Assembly (NCBI RefSeq): GCF_900187185.1
Contig: NZ_LT906465.1
Span: 372,001 to 436,000 of the forward strand
Source: Chryseobacterium taklimakanense
GTDB taxonomy: Bacteria; Bacteroidota; Bacteroidia; Flavobacteriales; Weeksellaceae
DNA: 64,000 bases
Reading direction: 5' to 3'
Both the position numbers and the translations under genes were made by a program. The stretch's first letter is position 1; each line of letters starts with the position of its first letter. The notes under the pieces are model-generated. The model did not search any database. It was not told the origin of the DNA and saw only the letters and a list, made by a program, of their open reading frames with translations. Below are positions 52,969 through 62,578 of this stretch, one piece after another.

Positions 52969-53319
52969 ATGTCAAAAAAAGGTAACAACAATGCAGGTGC
53001 AGTATTAGCCGGTCTGTTAGCAGGTGCTGCAGCGGGTGTAGTTTTAGGAATGCTTTACGCTCCTGAAGAAGGTAAAGAAACCAGAAAAAAAATAAGGGAT
53101 AAAGCAGATGATTTGGCAAATCAGGCTAAAGACCAGTACGGACAGGTTACTGAGAAAGTAAAAGACCAGTACAACAACATCTCATCACAGGTAAAGGAAA
53201 CAACGGATAAAGTAGTAACTTCTGTAAAAGAAGGTTACGACAAATATAAAACCCAGGCTGCAAATACGGTAGCTGAAGTTTCTAAAGATATTGAAACGGA
53301 ATTAGACGGGCTTAAGTAA
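52969..53319 (+). CDS. YtxH-domain envelope protein
   Basis: The 116-residue protein has a Gly/Ala-rich membrane helix (AGAVLAGLLAGAAAGVVLGM, about 8-27), then LYAPEEGKETRKKIRDKADD, the YtxH signature, then a long amphipathic coiled coil (KDQYGQVTEKVKDQYNN and similar). YtxH proteins are linked to stress and envelope protection. Three small envelope genes (52969-54219) run in the same direction, with a terminator after this first one. Confidence 0.88.
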   Translation: MSKKGNNNAGAVLAGLLAGAAAGVVLGMLYAPEEGKETRKKIRDKADDLANQAKDQYGQVTEKVKDQYNNISSQVKETTDKVVTSVKEGYDKYKTQAANTVAEVSKDIETELDGLK

Positions 53320-53354
53320 TTTCGCCTTTTTAATCCGATTCAATTAAACTAAAG

Positions 53355-53384
53355 GGAAACTTAATTTCTTAAGTTTCCTTTTTT
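53355..53384 (+). terminator. Terminator of ytxH
   Basis: GGAAACTTAA and TTAAGTTTCC form a perfect 10-bp stem with loop TTTC, followed by T6. Placed 35 bp after ytxH, it would make ytxH mRNA more abundant than that of the two genes beyond. Confidence 0.85.
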
Positions 53385-53413
53385 CGTAAATTCACAAAAA
53401 ATTTTGAAATCCA

Positions 53414-53722
53414 ATGATTGATATTGTAAAAGATTATGCTTCAAAACGCATCGACCTGCTGAAATTACAGGCTACCGAAAAATCATCAGTAGGTGCCGGA
53501 ACGGCTACTTTTATTGTTTTGGCTGCCATTGCGGCGCTGTTTTTTATATTTTTACTTAATATCGGATTAGGATTGTGGATTGGCTCACTGCTGGGTAATT
53601 ATGCTTATGGTGTCCTGATTATGGCGGGCTTCTACCTGCTCATCTTAATCGTCGTGATACTGGCCAGGAAAAGCATTACCAATAATGTAGCAAACCGTAT
53701 TATAAAAGCAATAAACGATTAA
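53414..53722 (+). CDS. Holin-like membrane protein (Phage_holin_3_6 type)
   Basis: The 102-residue protein starts with an amphipathic helix (DIVKDYASKRIDLLKLQATEK), then has two membrane helices (about 33-55 and 62-88). This is the build of the DUF1469/holin superfamily III proteins common in Bacteroidota chromosomes. It is not part of a prophage here. It is 2 bp from the next gene. Confidence 0.8.
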   Translation: MIDIVKDYASKRIDLLKLQATEKSSVGAGTATFIVLAAIAALFFIFLLNIGLGLWIGSLLGNYAYGVLIMAGFYLLILIVVILARKSITNNVANRIIKAIND

Positions 53723-53724
53723 TT

Positions 53725-54219
53725 ATGGCAACTAAATATAACAGCCTCGATGAACTGCGCAGAAAGAAAGAACTTCTGAAAAAGGAAGTTTCTGATCTGG
53801 AAGACCTGCTGACTTTCGAGAACACCAAAGAGAGTTTAAGTGCTTTCACCCACGGTTTCACAGACAATTTTCTTACCGAAAAAACCACTGAGGAAGGTGA
53901 TACCAAATTAGCCCTGAAAACAGGTAACATTGTAAAGGAGCTTGGTCAGAAATTAGTCCGTAACAGTGCAAGAAATTCGATAATAGCGTTTGACAACACC
54001 GGTTTGCAAAGCAATCTGTTAGAAAGCACCCTGAAGCTTGGCGGTGTGGCCCTCGTCGGAACTATGGCAAGAAAAAATCTTAAAAGCACCAGCTGGAGAA
54101 AACGTTTAATCGGTCTAGCGCTCGTTTATCTTCTTCCTTATGCCTTAAGATTCATTAGAGCGAAAGCTGAGGAATTTCAGAAAAAGCACAGCCTCTCCAG
54201 TATGGAAAAGCTGATATAA
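53725..54219 (+). CDS. Hypothetical protein of the ytxH cluster
   Basis: The 164-residue protein starts with a charged coiled coil (LDELRRKKELLKKEVSDLEDLL), has a Gly/Ala-rich helix (LKLGGVALVGTMARKNLK) and a likely membrane helix (LIGLALVYLLPYALRFI, about 129-145). No family name comes to mind. It follows the holin-like gene by 2 bp and closes the cluster. Confidence 0.7.
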   Translation: MATKYNSLDELRRKKELLKKEVSDLEDLLTFENTKESLSAFTHGFTDNFLTEKTTEEGDTKLALKTGNIVKELGQKLVRNSARNSIIAFDNTGLQSNLLESTLKLGGVALVGTMARKNLKSTSWRKRLIGLALVYLLPYALRFIRAKAEEFQKKHSLSSMEKLI

Positions 54220-54226
54220 ATAGAAG

Positions 54227-54254
54227 CCACTTTGTTGAAAGTGGTTTTTTTTTA
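54227..54254 (+). terminator. Terminator after the ytxH cluster
   Basis: CCACTTT and AAAGTGG form a 7-bp stem with loop GTTG, followed by a run of nine or more T bases, just before the convergent methyltransferase gene. Confidence 0.85.
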
Positions 54255-54266
54255 TTGCTAAAAACT

Positions 54267-55001
54267 TTAGCGCTTTGAAAATATCTCACCCAGAATTATA
54301 CCTGCAGCCATTGATACATTCAGGCTTTCGGTTAATTTATTTTTTCCGAATCTTGGAATGGTTATTTTCTGATGCAGGAGCGATTCAGTTTCAGGACGCA
54401 TGCCGTTACCTTCATTTCCGAGAATTAAATTGAATTTTTCAGGAAAACTAAATTCGTAGATATTTTTGCCATCCATGTCTGTTCCCAAGTTTATATGTTC
54501 CGTACTGCCAAGAAATTCGGATAAACTGGTATAAACCACATTAACCCGGGTAAATGAGCCCATGGTGGCCTGAATGACTTTAGGGTTGTAAACATCCACC
54601 GTATCTTCACTGCAGACAATCTGATCAATCCCAAACCAGTCAGCCAACCTGATAATCGTCCCTAAATTCCCGGGATCCTGAATTCCGTCGAGAACTATAT
54701 TTAAATCTGTCGCTTTTTCATGCGATGCCGGCAGTTCGCAAAGCGCTACTGAATCTTTTGGATTTTGTAGAAAACTGACTTTTTGTAGGTCACGCTGTGT
54801 TATTTCGGCTATCAGATTATTACTAAATTTTATAAGATTATCATCAAAGGGATTTGTGGAGAATATTTCCCTAATTTTATATCTGGAATTATGAAGTTCT
54901 GTGATGATTTTGTTACCTTCAACCAAAAACAAATTGTATTTTTGTCTGAACTTCTTTTTATCTAGAGACTGTATAACTTTTATAGTATGAGCGGTAAGCA
55001 T
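54267..55001 (-). CDS. SpoU/TrmH-family RNA 2'-O-methyltransferase
   Basis: From ATG 55001 (MLTAHTIKVIQSLDKKKFRQKY) the protein has 244 residues. It has an N-terminal RNA-substrate-binding segment with FLVEGNKII and a knotted SPOUT domain with LDGIQDPGNLGTIIRLADWFG (motif 1), LILGNEGNGM (motif 2) and LTESLNVSMAAGIIL (motif 3). These proteins methylate rRNA or tRNA ribose; the target base is not evident. Its first 15 bases overlap the start of the divergent tamL gene. Confidence 0.9.
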   Translation of the reverse strand: MLTAHTIKVIQSLDKKKFRQKYNLFLVEGNKIITELHNSRYKIREIFSTNPFDDNLIKFSNNLIAEITQRDLQKVSFLQNPKDSVALCELPASHEKATDLNIVLDGIQDPGNLGTIIRLADWFGIDQIVCSEDTVDVYNPKVIQATMGSFTRVNVVYTSLSEFLGSTEHINLGTDMDGKNIYEFSFPEKFNLILGNEGNGMRPETESLLHQKITIPRFGKNKLTESLNVSMAAGIILGEIFSKR

Positions 55002-57551
55002 TTCAGGAATTATCTTCAAAAGTATCACATATTTTTTTCAGTTGCAACTTCATTAGGTGTTCTTTATGGCTGCAGTACTACCAAAAAAGTTCCGGATGGT
55101 GACTTCCTCCTCGTTAAAAATAATTTTAAATACGAGGACAGCAAGGCACACAGCGATGAACTTCCGGATTATGTAGGCCAGAAACCCAACAGGAAAGCAT
55201 TTTTTCTTTTTCCGGTAAGACTTTGGATGTACAATGCGGCCAATCCCAAATACGATACGATGTTAGCTGAATATATGACCTATCCGCGGGAAATAAGAAA
55301 CCGTGAGCTCAGAGACTCGCTGCTTATAAAATATGGTATGCCGGAAGATGTAGGTAAAAACCTTTTTGTAGACCGTTTTCTGCACACTATTGGCCAACCA
55401 CCGGTAATCCTGGACCAGTCGAAAACAGAAAGCAGCGCCGACGTGATACGCAAAAGGCTGGTGTACCGTGGCTACTGGGATGCTGATGTAAAATTTAAAC
55501 ATAATCTCGACTCAGCGGCTAAGAAAGCCACCGTTGATTATTTGGTTAAACATCGCGACCCAACCATCATATCAGAATATTACTACGATATTCCCGATCC
55601 TAAAGTAAAGGAAATCTACGAAAGTCAATATCAAAAAAGTCATATTTTGGCAGGCGACATTCTGGATCAAACCAAGCTTGAGGAGGAGGTTCGGCGTATT
55701 ACCCAGCAGATGCGTGACAACGGGTACTACAAATTCAATAGTTCCAACGAAGAAATATATTTCACCGCAGATACTTTGCTGAGCCGCAAAAATGTGCCTC
55801 TGGTAATGGATGTAAGGAAAGATTCGCTGGGCACACCATACAAAAAAGCCACAATAGGTGATATAAAAGTTCACGTATTGGAGAAACTTTCAGATACCGT
55901 GGATACGGTGAAGGACTCACTTCGTGGGATTACCTTCTATAAACTGGATGACCAGTATAAGACGAGGGCCCTCTGGCGGCCGATCATTCTGGAAACCGGA
56001 AAAGTTTATGATCAGCGAAATTTTGACCTTACCAAAAGGAACATCTCTTCGATGAATAATTTTAACATCATTGATTATAAGGAAGGACTGAGAAAAGGCT
56101 CTGACAGCATCATCGATGTTTCCTACTATCTCGCGCCGCTAGCTAAATATGATTTCAGAATTGCCGGTGACCTGACTTATTCTCAGATTTTGAATGTTGG
56201 TCTGGCCCCCTCCGTGGATTTAACCTCCAGAAATATTTTTGGTGGCGCTGAAAACCTGACAGTTGGTCTTTCAGGCATCGTTGGCAGCGTGAAAAGTTCA
56301 AAAAATCTTGACCGCAGAGTACTTGCATACGAAGCGTCACTACAGGGTAATTTAAGTTTTCCGAGGCTCCTGCTTCCATTCAGTTACTGGAGGCTGATCC
56401 CGAAGAGATATTCCCCTACTTCAAATATCAATTTGGGGGTATCGGTACAGGACAATATCGGTATGGGCAGGCTCAACTTCAATACAGGGCTTAATTATTT
56501 TGCGAATGTGAACGATATTGTGACGCATAAACTTTCAATTTTCAATACACAGTTAAGCCTCACGCGAAACAAAGATAAATATTACGACTTCTTCCCTAAT
56601 GACCGGCTTTACCGAGATAAAATGTTCGAATATTATTCGCCAACACTTTGGCAGCAGTTTCAAAGTGGCAGCATAGAATCGGATGAGGTGTCCTCCATCA
56701 TTATGCAGGACAGTGGTTTCCAGCAAGCGCTTACGGGTGAAGGCCTGGATTTGTTCAATAATTTCCGCCAGTCGCTTATCAACAAAGACCGTCAAACCCA
56801 GGATGTACTGATTTCATCACTGATTTACAACTATATTTATAATGAAATCGGTAAAAAAGATCAGGTTAATCCTTTCTATTTCAACGGGAAAATTGAAACC
56901 TCCGGGAATATTTTTGGACTGATTGCAAAAACTACACAAAATGAAGGTATCGCTTCGCAAAACCCGCAAAAGACGGTTTTCAAAGTCCCTTACTCACAAT
57001 TTGTAAAATTTGATTTTGATGTCAGAAAGTACTTTCAGTTTTTTGACAACAAGCATACCCTCGCGCTGAGGCAGTTCATCGGGATCGGGATTCCTTATGG
57101 AAATTCAACCCAAATGCCATTCATCCGTTCATATTTTAATGGTGGATCAAATGACATCAGGGCATGGCGTGTTTTTGGCGGATTAGGCCCGGCAGATTCC
57201 CAACTTGATGAAAGAGTGCGTGCTTTCGTTATGGATAATGTAAAACTTACGACAAATGTTGAATACCGAATCCCATTTACCAAAATGTACGAAGGTGCTG
57301 CGTTCGTGGATGCCGGAAATATCTGGAGTTTGAAAGACAGCGGTTTCGGAGACCAGTTCAAGTTTAATAAATTCCTTTCGCAAATGGGAGTTGGTGCCGG
57401 TGTTGGGCTCAGAATCAATGTCGCATATTTAACGTTCAGGTTAGACGCGGCCTGGAAAGTTCACGATCCCAACAAGCCGCTCGGAGAACGCTGGGTCATA
57501 GGAAGCACCTGGAAACCGACGCTTAATTTTGCCTTTGGTTATCCATTCTAA
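54987..57551 (+). CDS. tamL: Outer membrane assembly lipoprotein TamL (BamA/TamA family)
   Basis: The 854-residue protein starts MSGKHFRNYLQKYHIFF, with a lipobox at VLYGCSTTKK, so it is lipid-anchored, the feature that separates TamL from TamA. POTRA-like repeats (about 100-400) lead to a C-terminal Omp85 barrel with FIRSYFNGGSNDIRAWRVF (the lid-lock type motif) and a terminal strand ending FAFGYPF. It should work with TamB in lipid or protein transport to the outer membrane. The start overlaps the divergent methyltransferase start. Confidence 0.92.
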   Translation: MSGKHFRNYLQKYHIFFSVATSLGVLYGCSTTKKVPDGDFLLVKNNFKYEDSKAHSDELPDYVGQKPNRKAFFLFPVRLWMYNAANPKYDTMLAEYMTYPREIRNRELRDSLLIKYGMPEDVGKNLFVDRFLHTIGQPPVILDQSKTESSADVIRKRLVYRGYWDADVKFKHNLDSAAKKATVDYLVKHRDPTIISEYYYDIPDPKVKEIYESQYQKSHILAGDILDQTKLEEEVRRITQQMRDNGYYKFNSSNEEIYFTADTLLSRKNVPLVMDVRKDSLGTPYKKATIGDIKVHVLEKLSDTVDTVKDSLRGITFYKLDDQYKTRALWRPIILETGKVYDQRNFDLTKRNISSMNNFNIIDYKEGLRKGSDSIIDVSYYLAPLAKYDFRIAGDLTYSQILNVGLAPSVDLTSRNIFGGAENLTVGLSGIVGSVKSSKNLDRRVLAYEASLQGNLSFPRLLLPFSYWRLIPKRYSPTSNINLGVSVQDNIGMGRLNFNTGLNYFANVNDIVTHKLSIFNTQLSLTRNKDKYYDFFPNDRLYRDKMFEYYSPTLWQQFQSGSIESDEVSSIIMQDSGFQQALTGEGLDLFNNFRQSLINKDRQTQDVLISSLIYNYIYNEIGKKDQVNPFYFNGKIETSGNIFGLIAKTTQNEGIASQNPQKTVFKVPYSQFVKFDFDVRKYFQFFDNKHTLALRQFIGIGIPYGNSTQMPFIRSYFNGGSNDIRAWRVFGGLGPADSQLDERVRAFVMDNVKLTTNVEYRIPFTKMYEGAAFVDAGNIWSLKDSGFGDQFKFNKFLSQMGVGAGVGLRINVAYLTFRLDAAWKVHDPNKPLGERWVIGSTWKPTLNFAFGYPF

Positions 57552-57569
57552 AAAGGTTGGGGAATAAAA

Positions 57570-57600
57570 GAAAAACACCGGAAATTTTCGGTGTTTTTTA
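57570..57600. terminator. Bidirectional terminator between tamL and clpS
   Basis: AAAACACCG and CGGTGTTTT form a 9-bp stem around GAAATTTT, with A and T runs outside. It serves both convergent genes and touches the last bases of clpS. Confidence 0.85.
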
Positions 57601-57906
57601 TTGTATTTCTGATGTTAATCCTCGGGACAGAAGTTTTTCATGCATGGGTTTCAGCTTTTCCATACTGCCGGTTTTTACCGTACATTTTCCTTTGTAGTGT
57701 ACTAGAATCGTGCACTGTTCAGCCTGCTCGAGGGTATGTCCGCAGATTTCGATGAGGCATTCAATCACAAAATCGAAAGTATTCACATCGTCATTCCACA
57801 AAACCAGTTTATTTTCTTCGTCCGTTTCTTCCAGTACCGCAACTTCTTCTTCGTACTCGCGCTGCGGATTTTCGTAATCGCGGATATTATAAAATCGTCT
57901 GTTCAT
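57598..57906 (-). CDS. clpS: ClpS adaptor of the Clp protease
   Basis: The 102-residue protein has KLVLWNDDVNTFDFVIECLIEICGHT and the C-terminal CTVKTGSMEKLKP, typical of ClpS, which delivers N-end-rule substrates to ClpA/ClpC-ClpP. In the N-degron pocket it has the usual DD pair. The tail before residue 25 is acidic. It lies leftward after the CNNM/CorC gene with 14 bp between. Confidence 0.92.
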   Translation of the reverse strand: MNRRFYNIRDYENPQREYEEEVAVLEETDEENKLVLWNDDVNTFDFVIECLIEICGHTLEQAEQCTILVHYKGKCTVKTGSMEKLKPMHEKLLSRGLTSEIQ

Positions 57907-57920
57907 TTGTTTTTTTAAAA

Positions 57921-59279
57921 TTAAAGATCGCCCATTTCTTCGGCTACATCTTCAGTGAGATTTGGCCCATCATAAACCAGTTCCACCAGCTCTACACTTT
58001 TATTATTCATTTTCAGAATCTTGAAATGATAACCATTCATATCAAATTCCTGATTTTCTTCGGGAATATCTTCCAGTGCATGCAAAATATAACCGGCAAG
58101 CGTATTGAATTCGCCTTCCTCAGAAAGTGGAAATTCTTTAGGCAAATTTTCGTTAATTTCTTCCAAAGGCTGCGTTGCCTGCACCCAGTATACATTATCA
58201 CACACTTTGTCGACGATTCTATCCTCATCATCTTCCTCATCCTGAATTTCACCCACAAGTTCTTCCAGAATATCTTCCAAAGTAATGATTCCTTCAGTGC
58301 CGCCAAATTCATCGATTACGATCGCCAAATGCTGTTTTTTCTGCTGGAAAACCTTCATTAAATCAGAGATTTTCTTGCTGCCAACCACAAAGAACGCTTC
58401 GCGCATCAAACCTTTCAGATCATCGTGGTCCAGATTGCCTTTTCTTCTGATATATTCCCGGATGATTTCTTTAGTGTATAAAATCCCGATGATGTTATCG
58501 ATCGAATCTTCATAAACCGGAATTCTGGAGTAACCGCTGTCCATAATGCGGGTCATAATTTCCTCCACCGGATCTTCGATGTCAATAGAAAGGATGTTCT
58601 GTCTGGGCACCATGATTTGCTTTGCAGAATGGTCTGTAAAGTCAAAGGCGTTTTTAATGATTTCGTAGTTTTCTTCCTGAATTTCACCTGAATCAGCCGA
58701 CTGCTTTACCAAAAGCTGCAATTCCTCCGTTGAATGGATTTCCTGTTCTGAGGCCGGGTGTATTTTCACAAGCCTTAAAAAAGCATTTGACATCTGGTTC
58801 ATCGTCCAGATGAACGGTTTGAAAATCGTGTAGAAGACCCTCAGTGGAACAGCAATCGCCATTGTTGTTGGCTCAGCTTTACGGATCGCGATTGATTTTG
58901 GGATAAGCTCACCAAAAACAATATGCATCACCGTGATTAAAAGGAAACTTAGTACTAAGGAAACCGTTGTAATGGTTGCCTGATCGATTGCAAAATTAAA
59001 ATAATGGAACAGCTTTTCGATGACATGGTGCATTGCGCTTTCTCCAACCCAACCAAGGGCAAGTGATGCCAATGTAATGCCGAGCTGTGTTGCAGAAAGG
59101 TATTCATCAAGATGTTTAATGATATGCTCTGCCTGTTTTGCCATAGAATTTCCTTCTGCGGCTTTCAGCTGGATTTGTGAGTAACGAACTTTAACGATTG
59201 AAAATTCTGCGGCTACGAAAAAGCCATTGAGTAATACTAAAAATAAAGCCAGTAACAGCTTAAGTATGTCCGAATCCAT
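57921..59279 (-). CDS. CNNM/CorC-type transporter (hemolysin-family protein)
   Basis: The 452-residue protein has a DUF21/CNNM membrane domain (about 1-190, helices with SIVKVRYSQIQLKAAEGNS and ALGWVGESAMHHV), a CBS pair (about 205-330: IMVPRQNILSID, then SRIPVYEDSIDNIIGI, and IDEFGGTEGIITLEDILEELVGEI), and a C-terminal CorC_HlyC domain. Such proteins export Mg2+ or related ions; older names call them hemolysins. It is similar in build to gliding protein GldE, but no gld neighbours are seen. Confidence 0.88.
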   Translation of the reverse strand: MDSDILKLLLALFLVLLNGFFVAAEFSIVKVRYSQIQLKAAEGNSMAKQAEHIIKHLDEYLSATQLGITLASLALGWVGESAMHHVIEKLFHYFNFAIDQATITTVSLVLSFLLITVMHIVFGELIPKSIAIRKAEPTTMAIAVPLRVFYTIFKPFIWTMNQMSNAFLRLVKIHPASEQEIHSTEELQLLVKQSADSGEIQEENYEIIKNAFDFTDHSAKQIMVPRQNILSIDIEDPVEEIMTRIMDSGYSRIPVYEDSIDNIIGILYTKEIIREYIRRKGNLDHDDLKGLMREAFFVVGSKKISDLMKVFQQKKQHLAIVIDEFGGTEGIITLEDILEELVGEIQDEEDDEDRIVDKVCDNVYWVQATQPLEEINENLPKEFPLSEEGEFNTLAGYILHALEDIPEENQEFDMNGYHFKILKMNNKSVELVELVYDGPNLTEDVAEEMGDL

Positions 59280-59452
59280 TTAATGGTTTAAATAAACAAT
59301 ATTCTGCAAAGATAAACTTTTTTTTAAAGACAGAGTTTCAAAATTCCCATCAGATATTTACCGTAAAATGTCTTAAAATCAAATGATGTTGGTTCAGGAT
59401 GGGGCAAACGAACATCTCTACATCAGGAGGTGAAGTAACAATGCAAAAAAAA

Positions 59453-59481
59453 AGCCGTTTTCACTGGTTGTGAAACGGCTT
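59453..59481. terminator. Terminator after atpG
   Basis: GCCGTTTTCAC and GTGAAACGGC pair with one bulged T around TGGTT, with A and T rich flanks. It ends the leftward atp genes 24 bp past atpG. Apart from this I see nothing in 59280-59504. Confidence 0.75.
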
Positions 59482-59504
59482 CTAAATCTTTATTGTAAAC
59501 GGCT

Positions 59505-60362
59505 TTACGAACCTTTAAGAGCCTCCGCACCGGAAACAATTTCAAGAATTTCACCGGTAATCGCGGCCTGTCTTGCTTTATTATAATTAATTACAAGTTC
59601 ATTTTTAAGAGCCTGTGCGTTGTCAGTCGCCTTGTGCATCGCTGTCATTCTTGCGCCGTGCTCAGAAGCTACTGAATCCAGGACAGCTTTATAAACCTGT
59701 GTCTTGATTGATTTTGGAATCAAATTCTCCAGAATTTCTTTGCTGCTTGGTTCGAAGATATAATCGGTATTGGTATCTTCTCTCTTTTCGGGAATTGAAA
59801 TCGGAAGTACCTGCTCCGTGATCACCTGCTGAGTAGCGGCGTTGATGAACTTGTTATAGATCACATAAACTTTGTCGAACTTACCTTCTCTGTAATCTTT
59901 CATTACATGCTCGGTAAATGTTGCAACTTTATCAAAGCTCAAATGGTCGAAAACTGCGCTTTGGTTATCATAAACCGTTCTGTTTTTACGCACCGCATCG
60001 TAAGCTTTCTTACCAACTGCAAGAATTTCATTCTCGTAAGACGAATTTGCAAGCTGATGGTTCAGTTCTTTCACAACAGAAGAGTTGAAAGCTCCGGCCA
60101 AACCTCTATTCGACGTCACAACGATATAAAGAACTCTTTTGGTTTCGCGCTCTAAAGTATAGGTTGAAATTTCTTCAAGATCAGTATTTGCACTTACATT
60201 TTCTATAAGTTCAGTCAATTTTTCTGAATATGGCCTCAGCATTACGATTGCATCCTGAGCTTTTTTCAGTTTTGCTGCAGCTACCATCTTCATTGCGCTG
60301 GTAATCTGCATTGTAGAACTGATCGAAGTAATTCTTCCGCGTATTTCCTTTAAATTTGCCAT
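59505..60362 (-). CDS. atpG: ATP synthase F1 subunit gamma
   Basis: The 285-residue protein begins MANLKEIRGRITSISSTMQITSAMKMVAAAKL and ends with a helix NYNKARQAAITGEILEIVSGAEAL, the two coiled coils of the central rotor shaft. SNRGLAGAFN is conserved. It links proton flow through the c-ring to catalysis. An 84-bp gap with an inverted repeat separates it from atpA. Confidence 0.97.
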   Translation of the reverse strand: MANLKEIRGRITSISSTMQITSAMKMVAAAKLKKAQDAIVMLRPYSEKLTELIENVSANTDLEEISTYTLERETKRVLYIVVTSNRGLAGAFNSSVVKELNHQLANSSYENEILAVGKKAYDAVRKNRTVYDNQSAVFDHLSFDKVATFTEHVMKDYREGKFDKVYVIYNKFINAATQQVITEQVLPISIPEKREDTNTDYIFEPSSKEILENLIPKSIKTQVYKAVLDSVASEHGARMTAMHKATDNAQALKNELVINYNKARQAAITGEILEIVSGAEALKGS

Positions 60363-60389
60363 TCTGTAATTTTTGTTTCAAGTTTTTAT

Positions 60390-60432
60390 GTTTCAGGTTT
60401 CAAATTCTTAATCCGAATCTGAAACCTGAAAC
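60390..60432. repeat. Inverted repeat between atpA and atpG
   Basis: GTTTCAGGTTTCA (60390-60402) and TGAAACCTGAAAC (60420-60432) form a perfect 13-bp stem with a 17-base loop, flanked by further GTTTCAAG / CTTGAAAC complementarity. There is no T run, so it may protect mRNA or be an intergenic repeat rather than stop transcription. Confidence 0.7.
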
Positions 60433-60446
60433 TTGAAACTAATTAA

Positions 60447-62024
60447 TTAGTTATATTTTCCTGCTAAATCTGCCGCAGCTGATTTCAGAACGTCTGTAAC
60501 TTCGTTGTCGATTTTTCCTGATTTGATCGCAGCCATAGTTTCCGGATGCTTTGTCTTAAGGAATTCAACATACTCTTTCATGAATTCTTTCACTTTTCTT
60601 ACAGGAACGTTTCTCAAAAGGTTTTCAGTACCGGCATAAACCATGGCTACCTGATTTTCTACTGGAAGTGGTGAGTTTACCGGCTGCTTAAGGATTTCCA
60701 CATTCTTTTCACCTTTAGAGATTACAGAAAGTGTTGCCGCATCTAAGTCAGAACCGAATTTAGCGAACGCTTCAAGCTCTTTGTACTGTGCCTGGTCCAG
60801 CTTCAAAGTACCTGATACTTTTTTCATCGACTTGATTTGAGCATTACCTCCTACCCTTGATACCGAAATACCTACGTTGATCGCCGGTCTTACACCTGAG
60901 TTGAATAAATCAGATTCCAGGAAGATCTGTCCGTCGGTAATCGAAATTACGTTCGTTGGGATGTATGCAGATACGTCACCAGCCTGAGTCTCGATGATCG
61001 GTAGCGCTGTAAGCGATCCGCCACCTTTTACCATTGGTTTCAAAGACTCGGGAAGGTCGTTCATCTGCTTTGCGATATTGTCGTCAGCGATAATTTTAGC
61101 CGCTCTCTCCAATAATCTTGAGTGAAGGTAGAATACGTCACCCGGATAAGCTTCACGTCCCGGTGGTCTTCTCAATAGAAGAGAAAGCTCACGGTAAGCT
61201 ACCGCCTGCTTAGACAAATCATCATAAATGATCAAAGCCGGACGGCCTGTATCACGGAAAAACTCCCCGATTGCAGCACCCGCCATCGGCGCGTAAACCT
61301 GCATGGGAGAAGGGTCGGAAGCATTAGCTGCAACAATAGTTGTATAAGCCATCGCTCCTCTGTCTTCGAGAGTTTTTACAATTTGTGCAACGGTAGATCC
61401 TTTCTGACCTACAGCTACGTAGATACAGTAAACCGGTTTACCAGCATCATAAAATTCCTTTTGGTTCAAAATGGTGTCAATAGCAACGGTAGTTTTACCA
61501 GTCTGACGGTCACCGATGATAAGCTCTCTCTGTCCTCTTCCTACAGGAATCATGGAATCGATCGCAACGATACCTGTTTGAAGCGGCTCGTTTACCGGCT
61601 GTCTGTAAATTACTCCCGGTGCCTTTCTTTCGAGCGGCATTTCATAAAGGTCTCCAGTGATTGGGCCTTTACCGTCGATTGGGTTTCCGAGGGTATCTAC
61701 AACTCTTCCCAGCATGCCTTCACCAACTTTGATGGATGAAATTCTGTTGGTTCTGTTTACCGTATCTCCTTCTTTTACCAGTTTAGACTCACCAAGAAGT
61801 GCCACACCTACGTTGTCTTCCTCAAGGTTCAAAACGATTCCTTCAATTCCGCTCTGGAATCTTACAAGTTCACCATACTGTACGTTCTCTAAACCGTAAA
61901 CACGGGCAATACCGTCACCAATCTGAAGTACTGTACCTACTTCCTCTACATTGGACTGAGTATCAAAATTTGCTAATTGCTGCTTCAGTATCGCTGATAC
62001 TTCTGCTGGATTTATTTCTGCCAT
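60447..62024 (-). CDS. atpA: ATP synthase F1 subunit alpha
   Basis: The 525-residue protein has the P-loop GDRQTGKT (about 172-179), the signature [14 protein letters not shown] and a complete C-terminal domain. It forms the non-catalytic nucleotide sites of the F1 head. It follows atpH by 15 bp, in the standard order B-E-F-H-A-G. The beta and epsilon genes are not in the window. Confidence 0.98.
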   Translation of the reverse strand: MAEINPAEVSAILKQQLANFDTQSNVEEVGTVLQIGDGIARVYGLENVQYGELVRFQSGIEGIVLNLEEDNVGVALLGESKLVKEGDTVNRTNRISSIKVGEGMLGRVVDTLGNPIDGKGPITGDLYEMPLERKAPGVIYRQPVNEPLQTGIVAIDSMIPVGRGQRELIIGDRQTGKTTVAIDTILNQKEFYDAGKPVYCIYVAVGQKGSTVAQIVKTLEDRGAMAYTTIVAANASDPSPMQVYAPMAGAAIGEFFRDTGRPALIIYDDLSKQAVAYRELSLLLRRPPGREAYPGDVFYLHSRLLERAAKIIADDNIAKQMNDLPESLKPMVKGGGSLTALPIIETQAGDVSAYIPTNVISITDGQIFLESDLFNSGVRPAINVGISVSRVGGNAQIKSMKKVSGTLKLDQAQYKELEAFAKFGSDLDAATLSVISKGEKNVEILKQPVNSPLPVENQVAMVYAGTENLLRNVPVRKVKEFMKEYVEFLKTKHPETMAAIKSGKIDNEVTDVLKSAAADLAGKYN

Positions 62025-62039
62025 TTTGGTTGTTTTTTC

Positions 62040-62576
62040 TTAATTAACTTGGAAATCTTTTCTTAATTTATTCAGCTTGTTTTTCACCGAAGCATCTACC
62101 TGCTGGTCGCCAACTCTTAGAATATAACCTCCTAAAACATCTGGATTGATATTGGTTTGCAGGTCAAAATTCTGAGATTTTACCAAACCGGAAGATTTAA
62201 TAATCTCATCGATATTCGCGTCTGAAAGCGGTGCTGCAGTGGTAAGCGTAATTCTTTGGATTCCCTGCATATCTTCCACTTTATTAATGAATTCCTGGGC
62301 AATATCTTTCAGGTGGGTTTCCCTTCCCTGCTTGATGACAAGGCTGATCAGGTTTTTGGCTACTGGTGAAAAGTTTTTGAAAATTTCAGAAGCTGCAGCA
62401 GTCTTCTTCTTACTGTCGATGAAAGGTGTTGCGAAGAAAGAATTCAGCTCCTTGCTGTCTTTCATCACTTTTACCACGTCCTTCATTTCAGCAAAAACAG
62501 ACGCTGTATTACCGGTTTCCTCTGTGAAATCCAGCAAACCCTGCGCATATCTTTTTGCTACTTTGGATGTAAGCAT
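62040..62576 (-). CDS. atpH: ATP synthase F1 subunit delta
   Basis: The 178-residue protein has the N-terminal helical bundle (VAKRYAQGLLDFTEETGN) and C-terminal GGYILRVGDQQVDASVKNKLNKL, the OSCP/delta signature. It attaches F1 to the peripheral b stalk. It is 2 bp from atpF. Confidence 0.96.
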   Translation of the reverse strand: MLTSKVAKRYAQGLLDFTEETGNTASVFAEMKDVVKVMKDSKELNSFFATPFIDSKKKTAAASEIFKNFSPVAKNLISLVIKQGRETHLKDIAQEFINKVEDMQGIQRITLTTAAPLSDANIDEIIKSSGLVKSQNFDLQTNINPDVLGGYILRVGDQQVDASVKNKLNKLRKDFQVN

Positions 62577-62578
62577 TA

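Noticed and set aside
53414-53722. Prophage indicated by a holin-like protein
   Set aside because: There are no other phage genes nearby; such proteins are common chromosomal envelope proteins in Bacteroidota.
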